A DNA stretch of 64,000 nt from Saccopteryx bilineata (taxonomy: Eukaryota > Chordata > Mammalia > Chiroptera > Emballonuridae). Positions 53,956-63,659 of the stretch are shown here, piece after piece (positions within the stretch are counted from its first letter, which is position 1; each line of letters opens with the position of its first letter). The notes below the pieces were generated by a model that searched no databases, had not been told where the DNA came from, and saw only the letters and a program-made list of their open reading frames with translations. Location: positions 191,089,640-191,153,639 of the forward strand of contig NC_089493.1 of the NCBI RefSeq assembly GCF_036850765.1. Direction: 5' to 3'. Made by a program: the position numbers and the translations under genes.

Positions 53956-54239
53956 GGTTTTGAGAAACCATGTCCCCTGCCAAAGCCACGGTTTCCACAA
54001 GATTATGATGTCATCTGTGTTTTCTGGGGCTCAGGCACTGATATTTCAAAGCTCCACAGAATCCTGACAGGATTATGGAAGATTTTACCTGACATGCTAT
54101 AAGAGTCGAACAATGTTCAAGGCCAAGCCTGTGTGGGGGAGGGAGGAAAGAGAAGAGGGGAGGGAGGAAAGGGAGAGAAATGTATTAACTCCAACATCGT
54201 AAGAACTTTTAAAGCCCTCTTCTACAAATTCTCACCCTC
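53956..54239. other. Unique non-coding DNA
   Basis: A purine-rich patch lies at 54133-54180. Nothing else is recognised. Confidence 0.3.
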
Positions 54240-54480
54240 CCTCCCCTGATACAGCCCCGGTGACTGATAATCACAGCCATATATTTGAGATACGTATTAG
54301 GAGCAGCATTTTGCTACTGCTGACCTGGTTCCTTTGTCCTGGGAGGTTTTATCTGGTTTTAGACCTATTATTTCCAATAGGTCATTACTAGATTCCATGT
54401 ATCTCCTGACAAACGTAAGCCTGAGTTCTCAGTTTAAAATATCAGACAGGAAAAGTAACCTTTTCTCACTTTTGTCTAGT
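54240..54480. other. Unique block, possible conserved non-coding element
   Basis: 'gtgactgataatcacagccatatatttgagatacg' and 'ttccaataggtcattactagattcc' in repeat-free DNA. Composition fits a conserved element. Confidence 0.3.
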
Positions 54481-54763
54481 CTAGTTTTGTTCCCAAGGAT
54501 GAATGGGGCTTGAAGGGGGGGGTCTTGCGTCTTAAGCCTGGACAGCTTTGGGCAGTGCGATGCCCACTTGCAGGCTGTTGAGATGGGTGTTTATTTCGAA
54601 CAACACTTACCCAGGCCTGGAAATTGCAGGTGACTGTGGGCTCGGGGAGCTACCTGGGTTGTGGTGGGAACAACTGAGAGTGACCCAAGGCTGGGGACCA
54701 CCTGACTGAAAGGATGAAAGCCAGAATTCCCTCCCAGGACAACTGTCACGCTCTCTTGTGACC
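54481..54763. other. Unique non-coding DNA
   Basis: Nothing recognised. Confidence 0.3.
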
Positions 54764-54771
54764 ATCTACTG

Positions 54772-55119
54772 CAGGGGTCCCCAAACTTTTTACACAGGGG
54801 GCCAGTTCACTGTCCCTCAGACTGTTGGAGGGCCGGACTATAAAAAAATCTATGAACAAATCCCTATGCACACTGCACATATCTTATTTTAAAGTAAAAA
54901 GACAAAACGGGAACAAATACAATATTTAAAATAAAGAACAAGTAAATTTAAATCAACAAACTGACCAGTATTTCAATGGGAACTATGGGCCTGCTTCTGG
55001 CTAATGAGATGGTCAATGTGCTCCTCTCACTGACGACCAATGAAAGAGATGCCCCTTCCAGAAGTGCGGTGGGGGCCGGATAAATGGCCTCGGGGCCGGG
55101 CCATAGTTTGGGGACCCTG
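54772..55119. mobile_element. hAT-type MITE, third family, full-length form
   Basis: 348 bp, ends CAGGGGTCCCCAAACTTT and, reversed, CAGGGTCCCCAAACTATG. The 8-bp flanks are ATCTACTG (54764-54771) and ATCTACCG (55120-55127). The interior includes the AT-rich 'aaaataaagaacaagtaaatttaaatcaac' centre missing from the 63238 copy. Confidence 0.92.
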
Positions 55120-55127
55120 ATCTACCG

Positions 55128-55379
55128 GGATGCTGCTCAGATCTGCAGAAGGGAAGCTCCCGAGCCCCCTTCGACTTGGCTGCACCAGCCTCTGCGCTGT
55201 AACCGGCCTCCCCTGTCTGCCACAGTCCCCTTGCTTCTCTTTCTGTAAGACACCTAACTTGTTCTATGGCGTCACCATGCCAGGGGAGAGTGCGGATCCC
55301 CTCACAGCTCTCGCAGACGCCTGTCAGCGATGTCTTGTGTGAGGCTGCAGGGTTTCACCGTGAGGGTTAGGACGACTCT
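55128..55379. other. Unique non-coding DNA
   Basis: Nothing recognised. Confidence 0.3.
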
Positions 55380-55505
55380 GGCATCAGTCTCGGGCTCTAC
55401 CCCCTGTCTCTTCCTCTTTCTAGCTCTGTCTTAAGTCCGCTATGACATGTCTCTGAGCTTCACCTTCGTTATTCGCAAACAATTTTAGATAATACCGCCA
55501 CAGGA
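55380..55505 (+). mobile_element. Possible MIR SINE fragment
   Basis: 'catcagtctcgggctctacc' through 'gtctctgagcttcaccttcgttattcgc' resembles a diverged MIR 5' to middle part. Confidence 0.45.
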
Positions 55506-55554
55506 CAAAAAATCTCAGCTTCGCTAAGTTCCAAAACAGGCACTTGTGTTTGTT

Positions 55555-55695
55555 CTTTCTGTAAACGTTTCTGGAAAGGGTGCCGTGATGCTGAGGACAC
55601 GACACTGGACCAAGCCTGTCACCGTCACCCTCCTGGCTCGCACGGAGCTGTTGGTCTACTGGGCTTGAGAGATGGTAATGATAATGAGACTGTCT
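55555..55695 (-). mobile_element. Possible L2 LINE 3' fragment, antisense
   Basis: 'ctggctcgcacggagctgttggtctactgggcttgagagatggtaatgataa' resembles the complement of the L2 'ctcatggagcttacattctag' end. Confidence 0.45.
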
Positions 55696-55874
55696 CACCA
55701 GTAAACGTGAGTTGATGACTCTGGGAAATGCTGCAACCTAGAGGTGGGTGGGACTAAGACACCATGAAAGGGGTGTTGATTTGTCACCTGAAGGAAGAGC
55801 AGCCCCTTTCCACCTCATCACTTCGTGTCTATCTCCGGTCCATCGGGGATATGTAACCTAAAAGAGGCAACAGG

Positions 55875-56275
55875 GCCCTGGCTGGTTGGCTCAGTGGTAG
55901 AGCGTCGGCCTGGCGTGCAGGAGTCCCGGGTTCGATTCCCGGCCAGGGCACACAGGAGAAGCACCCATCTGTTTCTCCACCCCTCCCCCTATCCTTCCTC
56001 TCTGTCTCTCTCTTCCCCTCCTGCAGCCAAGGCTCCATTGGAGCAAAGTTGGCCTGGGCGCTGAGGATGGCTCTATGGCCTCTGCCTCAGGTGCTAGAAT
56101 GGCTCTGGTTGCAACAGAGCAACGCCCCAGATGGGCAGAGTATCGCCCCCTAGTGGGCATGCCGGGTAGATCCCGGTTGGGCGCATGAGGGAGTCTGTCT
56201 GACTGCCTCCCTGTTTCTGGCTTTGGAAAAATAAAAAATAAAAAAAAATAAAAAAATAAATAAATAAAATAAAAT
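55875..56275 (+). mobile_element. Long Ves-like SINE with intact tRNA-like head
   Basis: Perfect acceptor-type pairing (GCCCTGG at 55875 with CCAGGGC at 55943-55949), A box TGGCTCAGTGG (55887-55897), B box GGTTCGATTCC (55929-55939). The body is canonical and the tail is AAAATAAAA units. The target duplication AAAAGAGGCAACAGG at 55860-55874 and 56276-56290 is perfect. Confidence 0.96.
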
Positions 56276-56290
56276 AAAAGAGGCAACAGG

Positions 56291-56801
56291 AAGCACTTAC
56301 TTCAAGCCATCCACAGACATATCAGCAGAATTCCGCATCGCCCCACCGTCCTGCTGGATATTTGATTGGCACCACCAGGATGGGATTGACAGACCCATTC
56401 GTTCAGATCTCTCCCTCCACAAACGCTGACCCCTCCAGGCCCGTCCCAGCTGTCCCTGTGGCCTTTCAAAGGGGAGCTCACGCCACGCATTCTGCCTTGG
56501 ATCCCCAGGGGTTGTGGCAGCCAGATGAGTCACCTCACAAATACAGTGTGTTCCCTTCCCCAGGGGGCAGCGGTGGGTGGCTGCGTTTGTGGAACTCACT
56601 CTGCTTTAATAGATCATTTAGAGCAAGTTGTATATCACAGAGCGAAAACAAGCTAACCAAGCATGTGGCTCCTCCGTGGGCCTTGGCTGGCGATGCTCAG
56701 CCGGCATGCCTCTTGGCCACACGTGTTTGGAGGAGGGTGGCAAGAAACAGGAGGTCACGGGGTCTCACTCCTGCTGGGTCTCTCCTTCCAAGGCTAGAGA
56801 A
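56291..56801. other. Unique non-coding DNA
   Basis: No repeat family or gene is recognised. Confidence 0.35.
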
Positions 56802-57254
56802 CTCTCTCTCTGTCCTTCTCTCTCCCTTTCTCCCCCCTTCTCCCGCATTCCTCCTCTCTCCCTCCCTCCCCCTTTCTCTCCCTTTCTCTCCCTTTCTCTC
56901 CCTTTCTCTCCGTTTCTCCCCCTTACTCTCCTTTCCCTCCCTCTCTCTCTCTCTTTCCTCCTCTCTCCCTCCCTCCCCCTTTCTCTCCCTTCCTCCCCCT
57001 TACTCTCCCTCTCTCCCCCTTACTCTCCCTCTCTCCCCCTTACTCTCCTTTCCCTCCCTCTCTCTCTCTCCCTCTCTCCCTCTCTCTCCTTCTCTCTCCC
57101 TCTCTCTCTCTCTTTCCCTCTCTCCCCTTCCCCCCACTGTCTTCCTCCCTCTCTCTCTCTCTCTCCCCCTCTCCCTTTCTCCCTCCCTCTCTCCCCTCCC
57201 TGCCTCTCTCCCTCTCTCTCTCCTTTCCCCTCTCTCTGCCCCTCCCTCTCTCTC
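56802..57254 (+). repeat. Long polypyrimidine (CT-rich) tract
   Basis: About 450 bp of C and T only, with sparse purine interruptions, built from CTCTCCC, CCCTTTCTCTC and (CT)n units. It generates the two longest plus-strand open frames in the window (303 and 241 codons) as serine/proline/leucine repeats, which are artefacts. Such tracts can form triplex DNA. Confidence 0.96.
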
Positions 57255-57439
57255 ACATGGCTGGAGGAGTTGACCAGTCTAAAATTTGCAGAGAAGGTCG
57301 GCTATCTGGAAACCCAGGGAAGAGTGGATGTTACAACTCAAGGTTTAACTTGAGGAGTTAAAAAGCAAATGAAATAACATATGGTTAAGAGTCAGAGGAA
57401 GAGGACTAACACAGATGCACACTCCTTCATCCACCCATC
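57255..57439. other. Unique non-coding DNA
   Basis: Nothing recognised. Confidence 0.3.
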
Positions 57440-57940
57440 CACCCATATATCCATTCATCTGTTCACTATTTACACACCTATAGGAACAAAGCCCAGTGCC
57501 CTAACCCTAACCCCTACTTCTAGGGAAGCAAGCAGTCCCTGTGATATCAGAGGTCTCTGAATGTAGAGGAAGGCACTGTGGTAAATCCTGGAAGGCTTCC
57601 TGGGGAAGACTCAATGTGAGTGAAGTCAGGAGCTGGAATGGGATTCAGACAGAACAGATGCCAGGGAAGGGCGTCTCCTGAGCGTGTGTGTTGGGGGACA
57701 TTGGTGTGAGCGTGTGCCAACCTGGCCAAGGGCCTGGAGGAGAATTCACACCAATAGTCCCTGTGTGAGCCTGGAGGCCAGGCGGCCCTGTGAGCTGCGC
57801 CCAGCCTCTCAGTGATGAGGTGTGGGGTGTAATTACTGAACCGGAGCCCAGGCTGAGCGGAGTGGGTAAAATGCTGACCCGGAGTCCAGCGGGGCGCAGA
57901 GCAGAAGGAAGATTTCATTAGTGTTGGAGAGGAAGGATGT
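57440..57940 (-). mobile_element. L2 LINE 3' fragment, antisense
   Basis: 'gtaaatcctggaaggcttcctggggaagactcaatgtgagtgaagtc', 'ggaatgggattcagacag', 'gccagggaaggg' are complements of L2 3' sequence. The 222-codon antisense frame at 57547-58215 overlaps it and is not a gene. Confidence 0.6.
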
Positions 57941-58985
57941 CCCCGCTTCCCTGGAGGCCGAAGGGCAGGAGGTTGGCCGGGCAGGGAGGCTGACCCCACC
58001 GGCCCCTTAGTGGCGATTGAGCAGCCTGGGAGGATGGTGGCACTAACGGAAGGGGGAGGGAGAGTAAGGCTCACCCAGCAAGAGGGAGGGCAGCTGCCAG
58101 AGCGGGCAGGAGCTCCCCTTGAGAAGAGAGAAGCCACACTACAAGAAATGGAAACCGCGCCCTGTGCACAGGGGGCTGGTGGGGTCTCCTTGGGGTTTTT
58201 CGGCACTCCGCCCACGAGAAGCCCCTCTCCTGCTCTCTAACGGAGCCCTGTTCTTCCAGCCTGGTATCTTACACTGGAGCCTTTGTAAGTGACACTCCAG
58301 AGAGGAGGCCCCTTGTTTCTGTGCTGTCTCTGCCCCAGGCGGTGAGCGCTGCAGGTCTCAAACGTGGACCAGGCCAGTATGTGGTCACGGGAACAACAGC
58401 AGGGACGTCCCTGATACCTCGTAGCTTTCAGTTGCCACATTTCTGTATGCCCCCCCCCAGAGTCAGGCCGCAGTGTGAGGGCCACCATGACGAATCCCCC
58501 CCTTCCTCCTGCCTCCCCGCTGCTCCCTGGGTCTTCTCTCTCTCTCTTCAGGCTCCAACTGCGGCAGCAGCAGGGCTTGGAGCCCAGGAGCCCATGCTGA
58601 CAGGTTCAGTGGGCCGCGCAGGGCCAAGGGCACTCGTCCCTGGCATTATCACCAATCATCACGCAGCACGGCTGCTGCTCCCCCCAGCAACCCAGCTTCC
58701 TCTGGGGTCTTCAGTCTGTTGAAGCCACTGAGGGAAAACAGACCCTGTTGCATTCCGTAGGCTGGTGGGCACGGTGGCAGCCCCTGCGCACTGCGGGCGG
58801 GCGGGCGGGCGTGGGTGGGAGCAGCCCTGGCAGTTAGAGGGCAGGGCTCGGTGCACCTCCCCTCTGCATCTCTTCACCGGCTCCAAGATGCTACACGGTA
58901 CCTGTGAATGCCCAGTGAATTGCTGCCTCCCTGGAGAAGCCGTACTGGGAAAAAAAAAAATCAGTTCCAACAGCAGCAAGAGGGC
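57941..58985. other. Unique GC-rich non-coding DNA
   Basis: Contains a (GGGC)n patch at 58794-58812 and a C run at 58451-58459. No repeat family or gene is recognised; open frames of up to 133 codons have no domain. Confidence 0.35.
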
Positions 58986-59205
58986 TTTGGGCTAGACAGG
59001 GAATGAGGGCTCTGGAGTCAGCGCATCTGTGTTCAAGGCCAACTCCATAATTTTCTGTGTGATTTGGGGCAGGTCACTTAACCTCTCTGTGCTTTGGTTT
59101 GCATTTATATAAAATGGGGGAATCAGGAGTGTCCCTACCCTATAGGGTACTGAAATGATTAAGGGGGACCAGGCACATGACTGGCACATGGTAAGAACTC
59201 CAAGA
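58986..59205 (+). mobile_element. MIR SINE, near full length
   Basis: 'gagggctctggagtcagcgcatctgtgttcaaggcc', 'gggcaggtcacttaacctctctgtgc', 'tatataaaatgggggaatcagg' and 'ggcacatgactggcacatggtaagaactc' cover most of MIR. Confidence 0.92.
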
Positions 59206-59457
59206 TGGCAGCTACCCTTGTTAATGTAAATATTATATAGTCTGAGTACAAGGAGGGGAGTGGATATGATTAACTCCAGGGCATTTACCCCAGGAAACTA
59301 TAGACTCATATTTTGCATACACTAGAAAGACATGACATTCTAGCTATGGTTTCTATGCCGATGGCCCCAGCCATTTCTACCCTGCCACACCGTTATGACA
59401 ACTGTCTGGGGCCACCCCCACCCCACCTCAGCCCTGCTCAGCCTCTGCCTCTCACCT
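59206..59457. other. Unique non-coding DNA
   Basis: Nothing recognised. Confidence 0.3.
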
Positions 59458-59499
59458 CCACCCCATCCTGCCCCATCCTGCCCCATCCCACCCCATCCC
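59458..59499 (+). repeat. CCCCATCCTG-type minisatellite
   Basis: About four copies of a 10-bp unit CCCCATCCTG, the last degraded to CCCCATCCCA. Confidence 0.85.
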
Positions 59500-59797
59500 T
59501 TTCTACCTGGCTCCACCCTTGACTTCTCCACCTAACTCTAACCTGACCTTTGCCCTCCTGAGCAGACCTAGGCAGCCCCCACCCACCCACCCACACACCT
59601 TGCTGAGTCTAAACTTTTGTTTCTCCCTCGGGCTTGGGGTGGGGCTGGTGAGCCTGGCCAGAATCAGGGGCAGAGCTTGAGGGGTCACTGCCAGGGTTCC
59701 TTGCCCTTTGCCCCTTAGACTATGAGTTCCCCAAGCCAGTGAGCATAACGTCTTCAACACCGAGACCCGCTCAGGGCATGAGAAACGATGCACTCGC
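59500..59797. other. Unique non-coding DNA
   Basis: 59700-59795 resembles an L2 3' end ('tagactatgagttccccaagcc', ending just before the GAAT repeat). Otherwise nothing is recognised. Confidence 0.35.
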
Positions 59798-59835
59798 TGA
59801 ATGAATGAATGAATGAATGAATGAATGAATGAATG
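59798..59835 (+). repeat. (GAAT)n microsatellite
   Basis: Nine GAAT/TGAA units, a typical expansion of the L2 3' terminal repeat. Confidence 0.93.
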
Positions 59836-59990
59836 TTGATGATGACGGTAACGACCCTGGGAACTTACCAGGCATGACGCTAGAGCACTTGAGTGCTTCT
59901 TCTCATTTAATTCTCATACCTGCTCCAAGAAATAGCCCCCATTTTACAGATGTTGAAACTGAGGCTCAGAGAAGTTAACACCACACCGCT
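59836..59990 (+). mobile_element. MIR SINE
   Basis: 'gaacttaccaggcatgacgctagagc', 'ctcatttaattctcatacctgctcc' and 'cccattttacagatgttgaaactgaggctcagagaagttaac' are clear MIR segments. Confidence 0.9.
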
Positions 59991-60120
59991 AAAAATGACT
60001 GGATCAAGTTCTTTACTACGCTCTTTCCATCTTAGGACAGAGTTTCTTCACCAGGTGTTCATGGCTGTGCTTCAGGGGGAGAAAGTTGTGAAGGCCGGAA
60101 GAGCTTATGCAGCGTATGAG

Positions 60121-60148
60121 TGTGTGTGTGTGTGTGCATGTGTGCATG
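60121..60148 (+). repeat. (TG)n microsatellite
   Basis: Eight TG units followed by CATGTGTGCATGG. Confidence 0.85.
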
Positions 60149-60804
60149 GTTACTCTGGAGAGGTTGCACAGGTCTTACCAGGCACGTCCATGCTTGTTTG
60201 GACATATTTGAATCCATCCGTCTCTCCACCCTTCCTCCTCCGTCCATCCTCCCATCCACTCCCAGAGAGCCGTTTGGCCAATTTCACGAAGCACCTGCCT
60301 ATGCCAGGCCCAGTGCTGTCCCCCATCCCCCGCGACTTCTCCGGTCTCATGACACATAACGTCGCTTCAGAATACGAACTCTGAGCTGCTCTGGAATGCC
60401 CCCCCCTCTCCCCAGGCCTGGGTGACTCGGAAGGGCTTTGCTGCCAGTTTCTGGGCTGCGTGGGTGGCTGCACTCTGTCTGAACTCGTCTGGGCCCCGGG
60501 TGGAGACTGCTCCAGCGCTGGAGCGTGAAGGGGGAACCCTTGGGCGGTGCGGCCGCCAGAACACAAACGACGATGGAGCCTGTGCCCTGGCCTCCCCTGC
60601 GTCCCCCGCAGCCTGCATTAGTCCTGCTCCCTCAAGGGGCATGATCCGTCTTGACAGATCAGCACACGCTAATGCATAAGGCTGTGGCCCAGAGCAGGCT
60701 CTTCCCAAGCCCCTGTGCTAGTCCAAGGCCTTTTCTCCTCCCTGGGTGGTAGAGAGGGGGTGCTTGCAAAGTAGACCAGAAGGAGAAACTGAGGGACGGG
60801 GGGG
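60149..60804. other. Unique non-coding DNA
   Basis: A run of 9 G lies at 60800-60808. A 144-codon plus frame (59950-60384) and a 138-codon minus frame (60150-60566) overlap without domains. Confidence 0.35.
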
Positions 60805-60995
60805 GGGGCAGTAAGCATTTTCTGAGCCGGGACTGTGTTCTAGCTAGGGAGACACTGTCCCCCACGCTGCATACTCACGAATGCCTTCTGCCTCACCCTG
60901 CAACCTCCATTGGTGATATTTTTCTGCTCGTGGAAATTGGGGGTTTCAAAGGTCAGATAACTTGCTCAAGGTCATGAGCCCCTTACCCTGCCCTG
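60805..60995 (+). mobile_element. MIR SINE
   Basis: 'agtaagcattttctgagccgggactgtgttctagc', then 'aggtcagataacttgctcaaggtcatgagcc' follow MIR order. Confidence 0.75.
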
Positions 60996-61139
60996 TGCAT
61001 TTGAAGCCTGATTTTCCTGACTCAAAAACTGTATCCCCACCCCTGCCCTCTGAGGGTCTATACATAGTCGTGACATCACTTTGTAATTTGCAAAGGTTAT
61101 CCCACTTGGCTTCTCTGCCTCCCTGAAGCTCCCCCACCC

Positions 61140-61330
61140 CTTCCTTCTGTCCCAGGCTGATGCTCCTTTGTAATGAAAAGAGGACTTTATTGTCTAGTCC
61201 TACAGTGCCAGTTCGCTGAAGGCAAGGACTCCTGTCCCTTCTGGTCCATGACTGGTTCACAGATTTAGCATAGTGCCTGGCAGGTAGATGGTGCTTCATA
61301 AATATTTGTTGAATGAAGGAATGAATACCT
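61140..61330 (+). mobile_element. L2 LINE 3' end
   Basis: 'gaaggcaaggactcctgtcccttc' through 'catagtgcctggcaggtagatggtgcttcataaatatttgttgaatgaagg' is the canonical L2 3' terminus with its short terminal repeat. Confidence 0.9.
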
Positions 61331-61369
61331 AGATGAGCCCCAGAGCAAATAATAATCAAGGATATGTTT

Positions 61370-61525
61370 GCAGAATGCTTTATAGAGAGAGACAGCAGTT
61401 TCCCTTAACTTTGTCCAACCCGGTCCTCACAGCAACCTTGGAAGTGGCCCTACCTGCAATTCACAGATGAAGCACAGCCCAGATGCACATTTAGTAAGAA
61501 GTGGGAGTTGACCGCAGGGCTAAAC
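61370..61525 (+). mobile_element. MIR SINE fragment
   Basis: 'gggtccaacccggtcctcacagcaaccttgg'-like text, 'cctgcaattcacagatgaagc', 'tagtaagaagtggg' resemble MIR; moderate divergence. Confidence 0.6.
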
Positions 61526-61959
61526 GATGCTGCGCTTTCCCCTGCCCCGAATGACCTCAGCGTGAACGTCTGTGGAGCACTGAGGACGTCCCGGGCCAGG
61601 CTGAGCCGCGCCGTGTGGAGGCACGGGAGGCGGGGGGTGTGTGTGCCTGCTTTGCTTTCTGAAAGCTCGGAGTCTATTTGAGGAGACCAGACTTATGCAT
61701 GCGGAACATTTGGGAAATGGTACAAGACAGCAGCTCGTATAGTGCTGAATTGCACATAATCAGGTGCCAACCACATTCCCTTCCTTAACTAATCTGAGCC
61801 TTTTAATACCAGATGGGGACCCTGAGAATAGATTCCCTTCCCTTTAAAAACAGAGGAGGAGCAAAGATGGAGGCCAAGGGGAAGGCTGTGGTTCACTCCT
61901 TTTTACAGCACCCTCGCCCGGCACTGCACCTGGCCCACGGCAACAGTGACAGTGACAGT
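61526..61959. other. Unique non-coding DNA
   Basis: An imperfect ACAGTG repeat lies at 61945-61965. Nothing else is recognised. Confidence 0.35.
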
Positions 61960-62165
61960 GGCAGTGCCCCCCTCCCCCTCCACTGACTACGCCACGCGCC
62001 GGGCGCCTGCTAAGGGCCTTACAAACATCAGCTAGCCACTCCTCACCATGGTGCGGTCCATAGAAGGCGAAGGTCGAGTTCAGAGAAAGTGCTTCTCGGG
62101 CCTGAAGTCATAGAGCTCATAAGAGGCCAAATCAGGATTTGAATCCAAATCGAGCCCCCGCGCCC
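61960..62165 (+). mobile_element. MIR SINE
   Basis: 'cgcgccgggcgcctgctaagggccttacaaacatcagc', 'aaggtcgagttcagagaaagtgc' and 'tagagctcataagaggccaaatcaggatttgaatcc' are MIR segments in order. Confidence 0.8.
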
Positions 62166-62497
62166 CCCTCCCCAATCCAGGCTCCTCATCTGACACTGCC
62201 ACCTCCCCGTGTGTGACGGGGAACAGAGCGGACTGCCCTGCGCACAAGGATGGGAAGAGACACGCCTGAGGGAACCAGGAGGCGGGCGGGAGGGGCGGAG
62301 GGGATGGCACGGCTGTGTGTTACATAACCTCAGACGGGCACACGCATGTTTCCACTGGGTCTCTGCACGTCTCTGTCTGGCTCAGCCCTCACTCCCCGGA
62401 CAGCCTCCTAAGGAGTCCTATCGGGCGCTCACAGCACAGGGGAGTGAAGGCTCTGCCTCCAGAGGCTCTTGAGGGCACGAATGTGCTGGGGGTACAT
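62166..62497. other. Unique non-coding DNA
   Basis: Nothing recognised. Confidence 0.3.
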
Positions 62498-62902
62498 ATT
62501 AGTCTGCCCGGGTGCTGGAACAGAGTGCCACAGTCTGTGACTTCAATGACAGATTTATTTTCTCATGGTTCTGGATACTGGAAATCTGGAAGTCTAAGAT
62601 CAAGGAGCCAGCAGGGTTGGTGTCTGGTGAGAGCTCTGCTCCTGGGTTGCAGATGGCCGCCCTCTCTTTCTTCCTGTGTGCTTATGTGGCCTTTCCTTGG
62701 TCATGTGTGGGGCGTCAGGGGTGCTTCTCTGACATCTATTCTTATTAGACTGTCAGGACACTAACCCCATGGGAGCAGGGCACTACCTTTATGACCTCAC
62801 TTAAGCTTAATTACATTTTTAAAGCCCCCCCCCCTTTTCAAATTTAGCACACTGGGGGTTAGGGCTTCAACATATGAATTAGGGATTGGGGAATGCAACC
62901 AC
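62498..62902 (+). mobile_element. MLT1-like solo LTR
   Basis: 'tattagtctgcccgggtgctggaacagagtgccacagtctgtgac', 'tattttctcatggttctgg', 'gatcaaggagccagcagggttggtgtctgg', 'gcagatggccgccctc' and 'ggttagggcttcaacatatgaatt' follow MLT1/MaLR order from end to end. Confidence 0.85.
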
Positions 62903-63229
62903 TGAGTTTATAACGGAAAGGATGAGGGAGGGTCAGAGCCAGGGACAGTGCATGAGGTAGCTCACCTGCCAGATTAGAAGGAGCCGCAGCCACTGACGCC
63001 CAGGTCGGGTGGGGCTGGCGGGATTGCTTTAGCAAGTACGCCACATTGGGGACAGCAGAACAAATGGCCCCTGCAGACAGGTGACTGAGGGCAGACTCCC
63101 TGTCATCCCACATAGTTCTCTGCTGTCTGTCCCAAGTCCGCGGGAGACAGGGAGTGAGTCTGCTGTCTTTTCCCTCTTGCCCCTCACACATAATATTATT
63201 CCTCCTTAGATGCAGTCTTTGTGAGCATC
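62903..63229. other. Unique non-coding DNA
   Basis: Nothing recognised beyond an L2-like 'ttagatgcagtctttgtgagc' near 63208. Confidence 0.3.
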
Positions 63230-63237
63230 TCCTAGGG

Positions 63238-63429
63238 CAGGGGTCTCCAAACTTTTTACACAGGGGGCCAGTTCACTGTCCCTCAGACCATTGGAGGGCT
63301 GCCAAATACAGTGGTCCTCTCACTGACCACCAATGAAAGAGGTGCCCCTTCCAGAAGTGCAGTGGGGGCTGGATAAATGGCCTCAGGGGGCCGCATTGCG
63401 GCCCGCGGGCCATAGTTTGGGGACGCCTG
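63238..63429. mobile_element. hAT-type MITE, internally deleted form with perfect 8-bp duplication
   Basis: 192 bp, ends CAGGGGTCTCCAAACTTT and, reversed, CAGGCGTCCCCAAACTAT. The 8-bp duplication TCCTAGGG at 63230-63237 and 63430-63437 is perfect. Compared with 54772-55119 it lacks the AT-rich centre. Confidence 0.94.
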
Positions 63430-63439
63430 TCCTAGGGGC

Positions 63440-63595
63440 TATGTACTGCATTGTACATTACATGTGTCTGTTTATCTGTAGGTAGTACCCACCACTTAGG
63501 ACAACATCAGGAAGAAATGAGCTATTGCACGTGTAAACATTTAGTACATGGTTGATATATGAGTGACTAGATATTTGTTGAATGAATTCATATTT
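63440..63595 (+). mobile_element. L2 LINE 3' end
   Basis: 'tagtacccaccacttaggacaac', 'aaacatttagtacatggttgatatatg' and 'agatatttgttgaatgaattc' are the L2 3' terminus. Confidence 0.65.
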
Positions 63596-63659
63596 ACTTG
63601 GGAGAATGTGCTTCTTCCTTTGAAGGGCAAGGATGACCTGGTAATTGTTGGTTTTTTCT

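Noticed and set aside
55875..55950. A functional tRNA gene
   Set aside because: The tRNA-like fold is the SINE head: the rest of the SINE follows without a terminator, the target duplication encloses all of it, and the same head recurs at 18 or so loci.
56362..57353. Open frames of 303 and 241 codons
   Set aside because: Most of both translations is serine/proline/leucine repeats from the CT tract. The same bases are open in several frames; no domain, no start context and no splice signals.
57547..58215. Antisense open frame of 222 codons
   Set aside because: Overlaps an L2 remnant and GC-rich unique DNA, without a recognisable domain.
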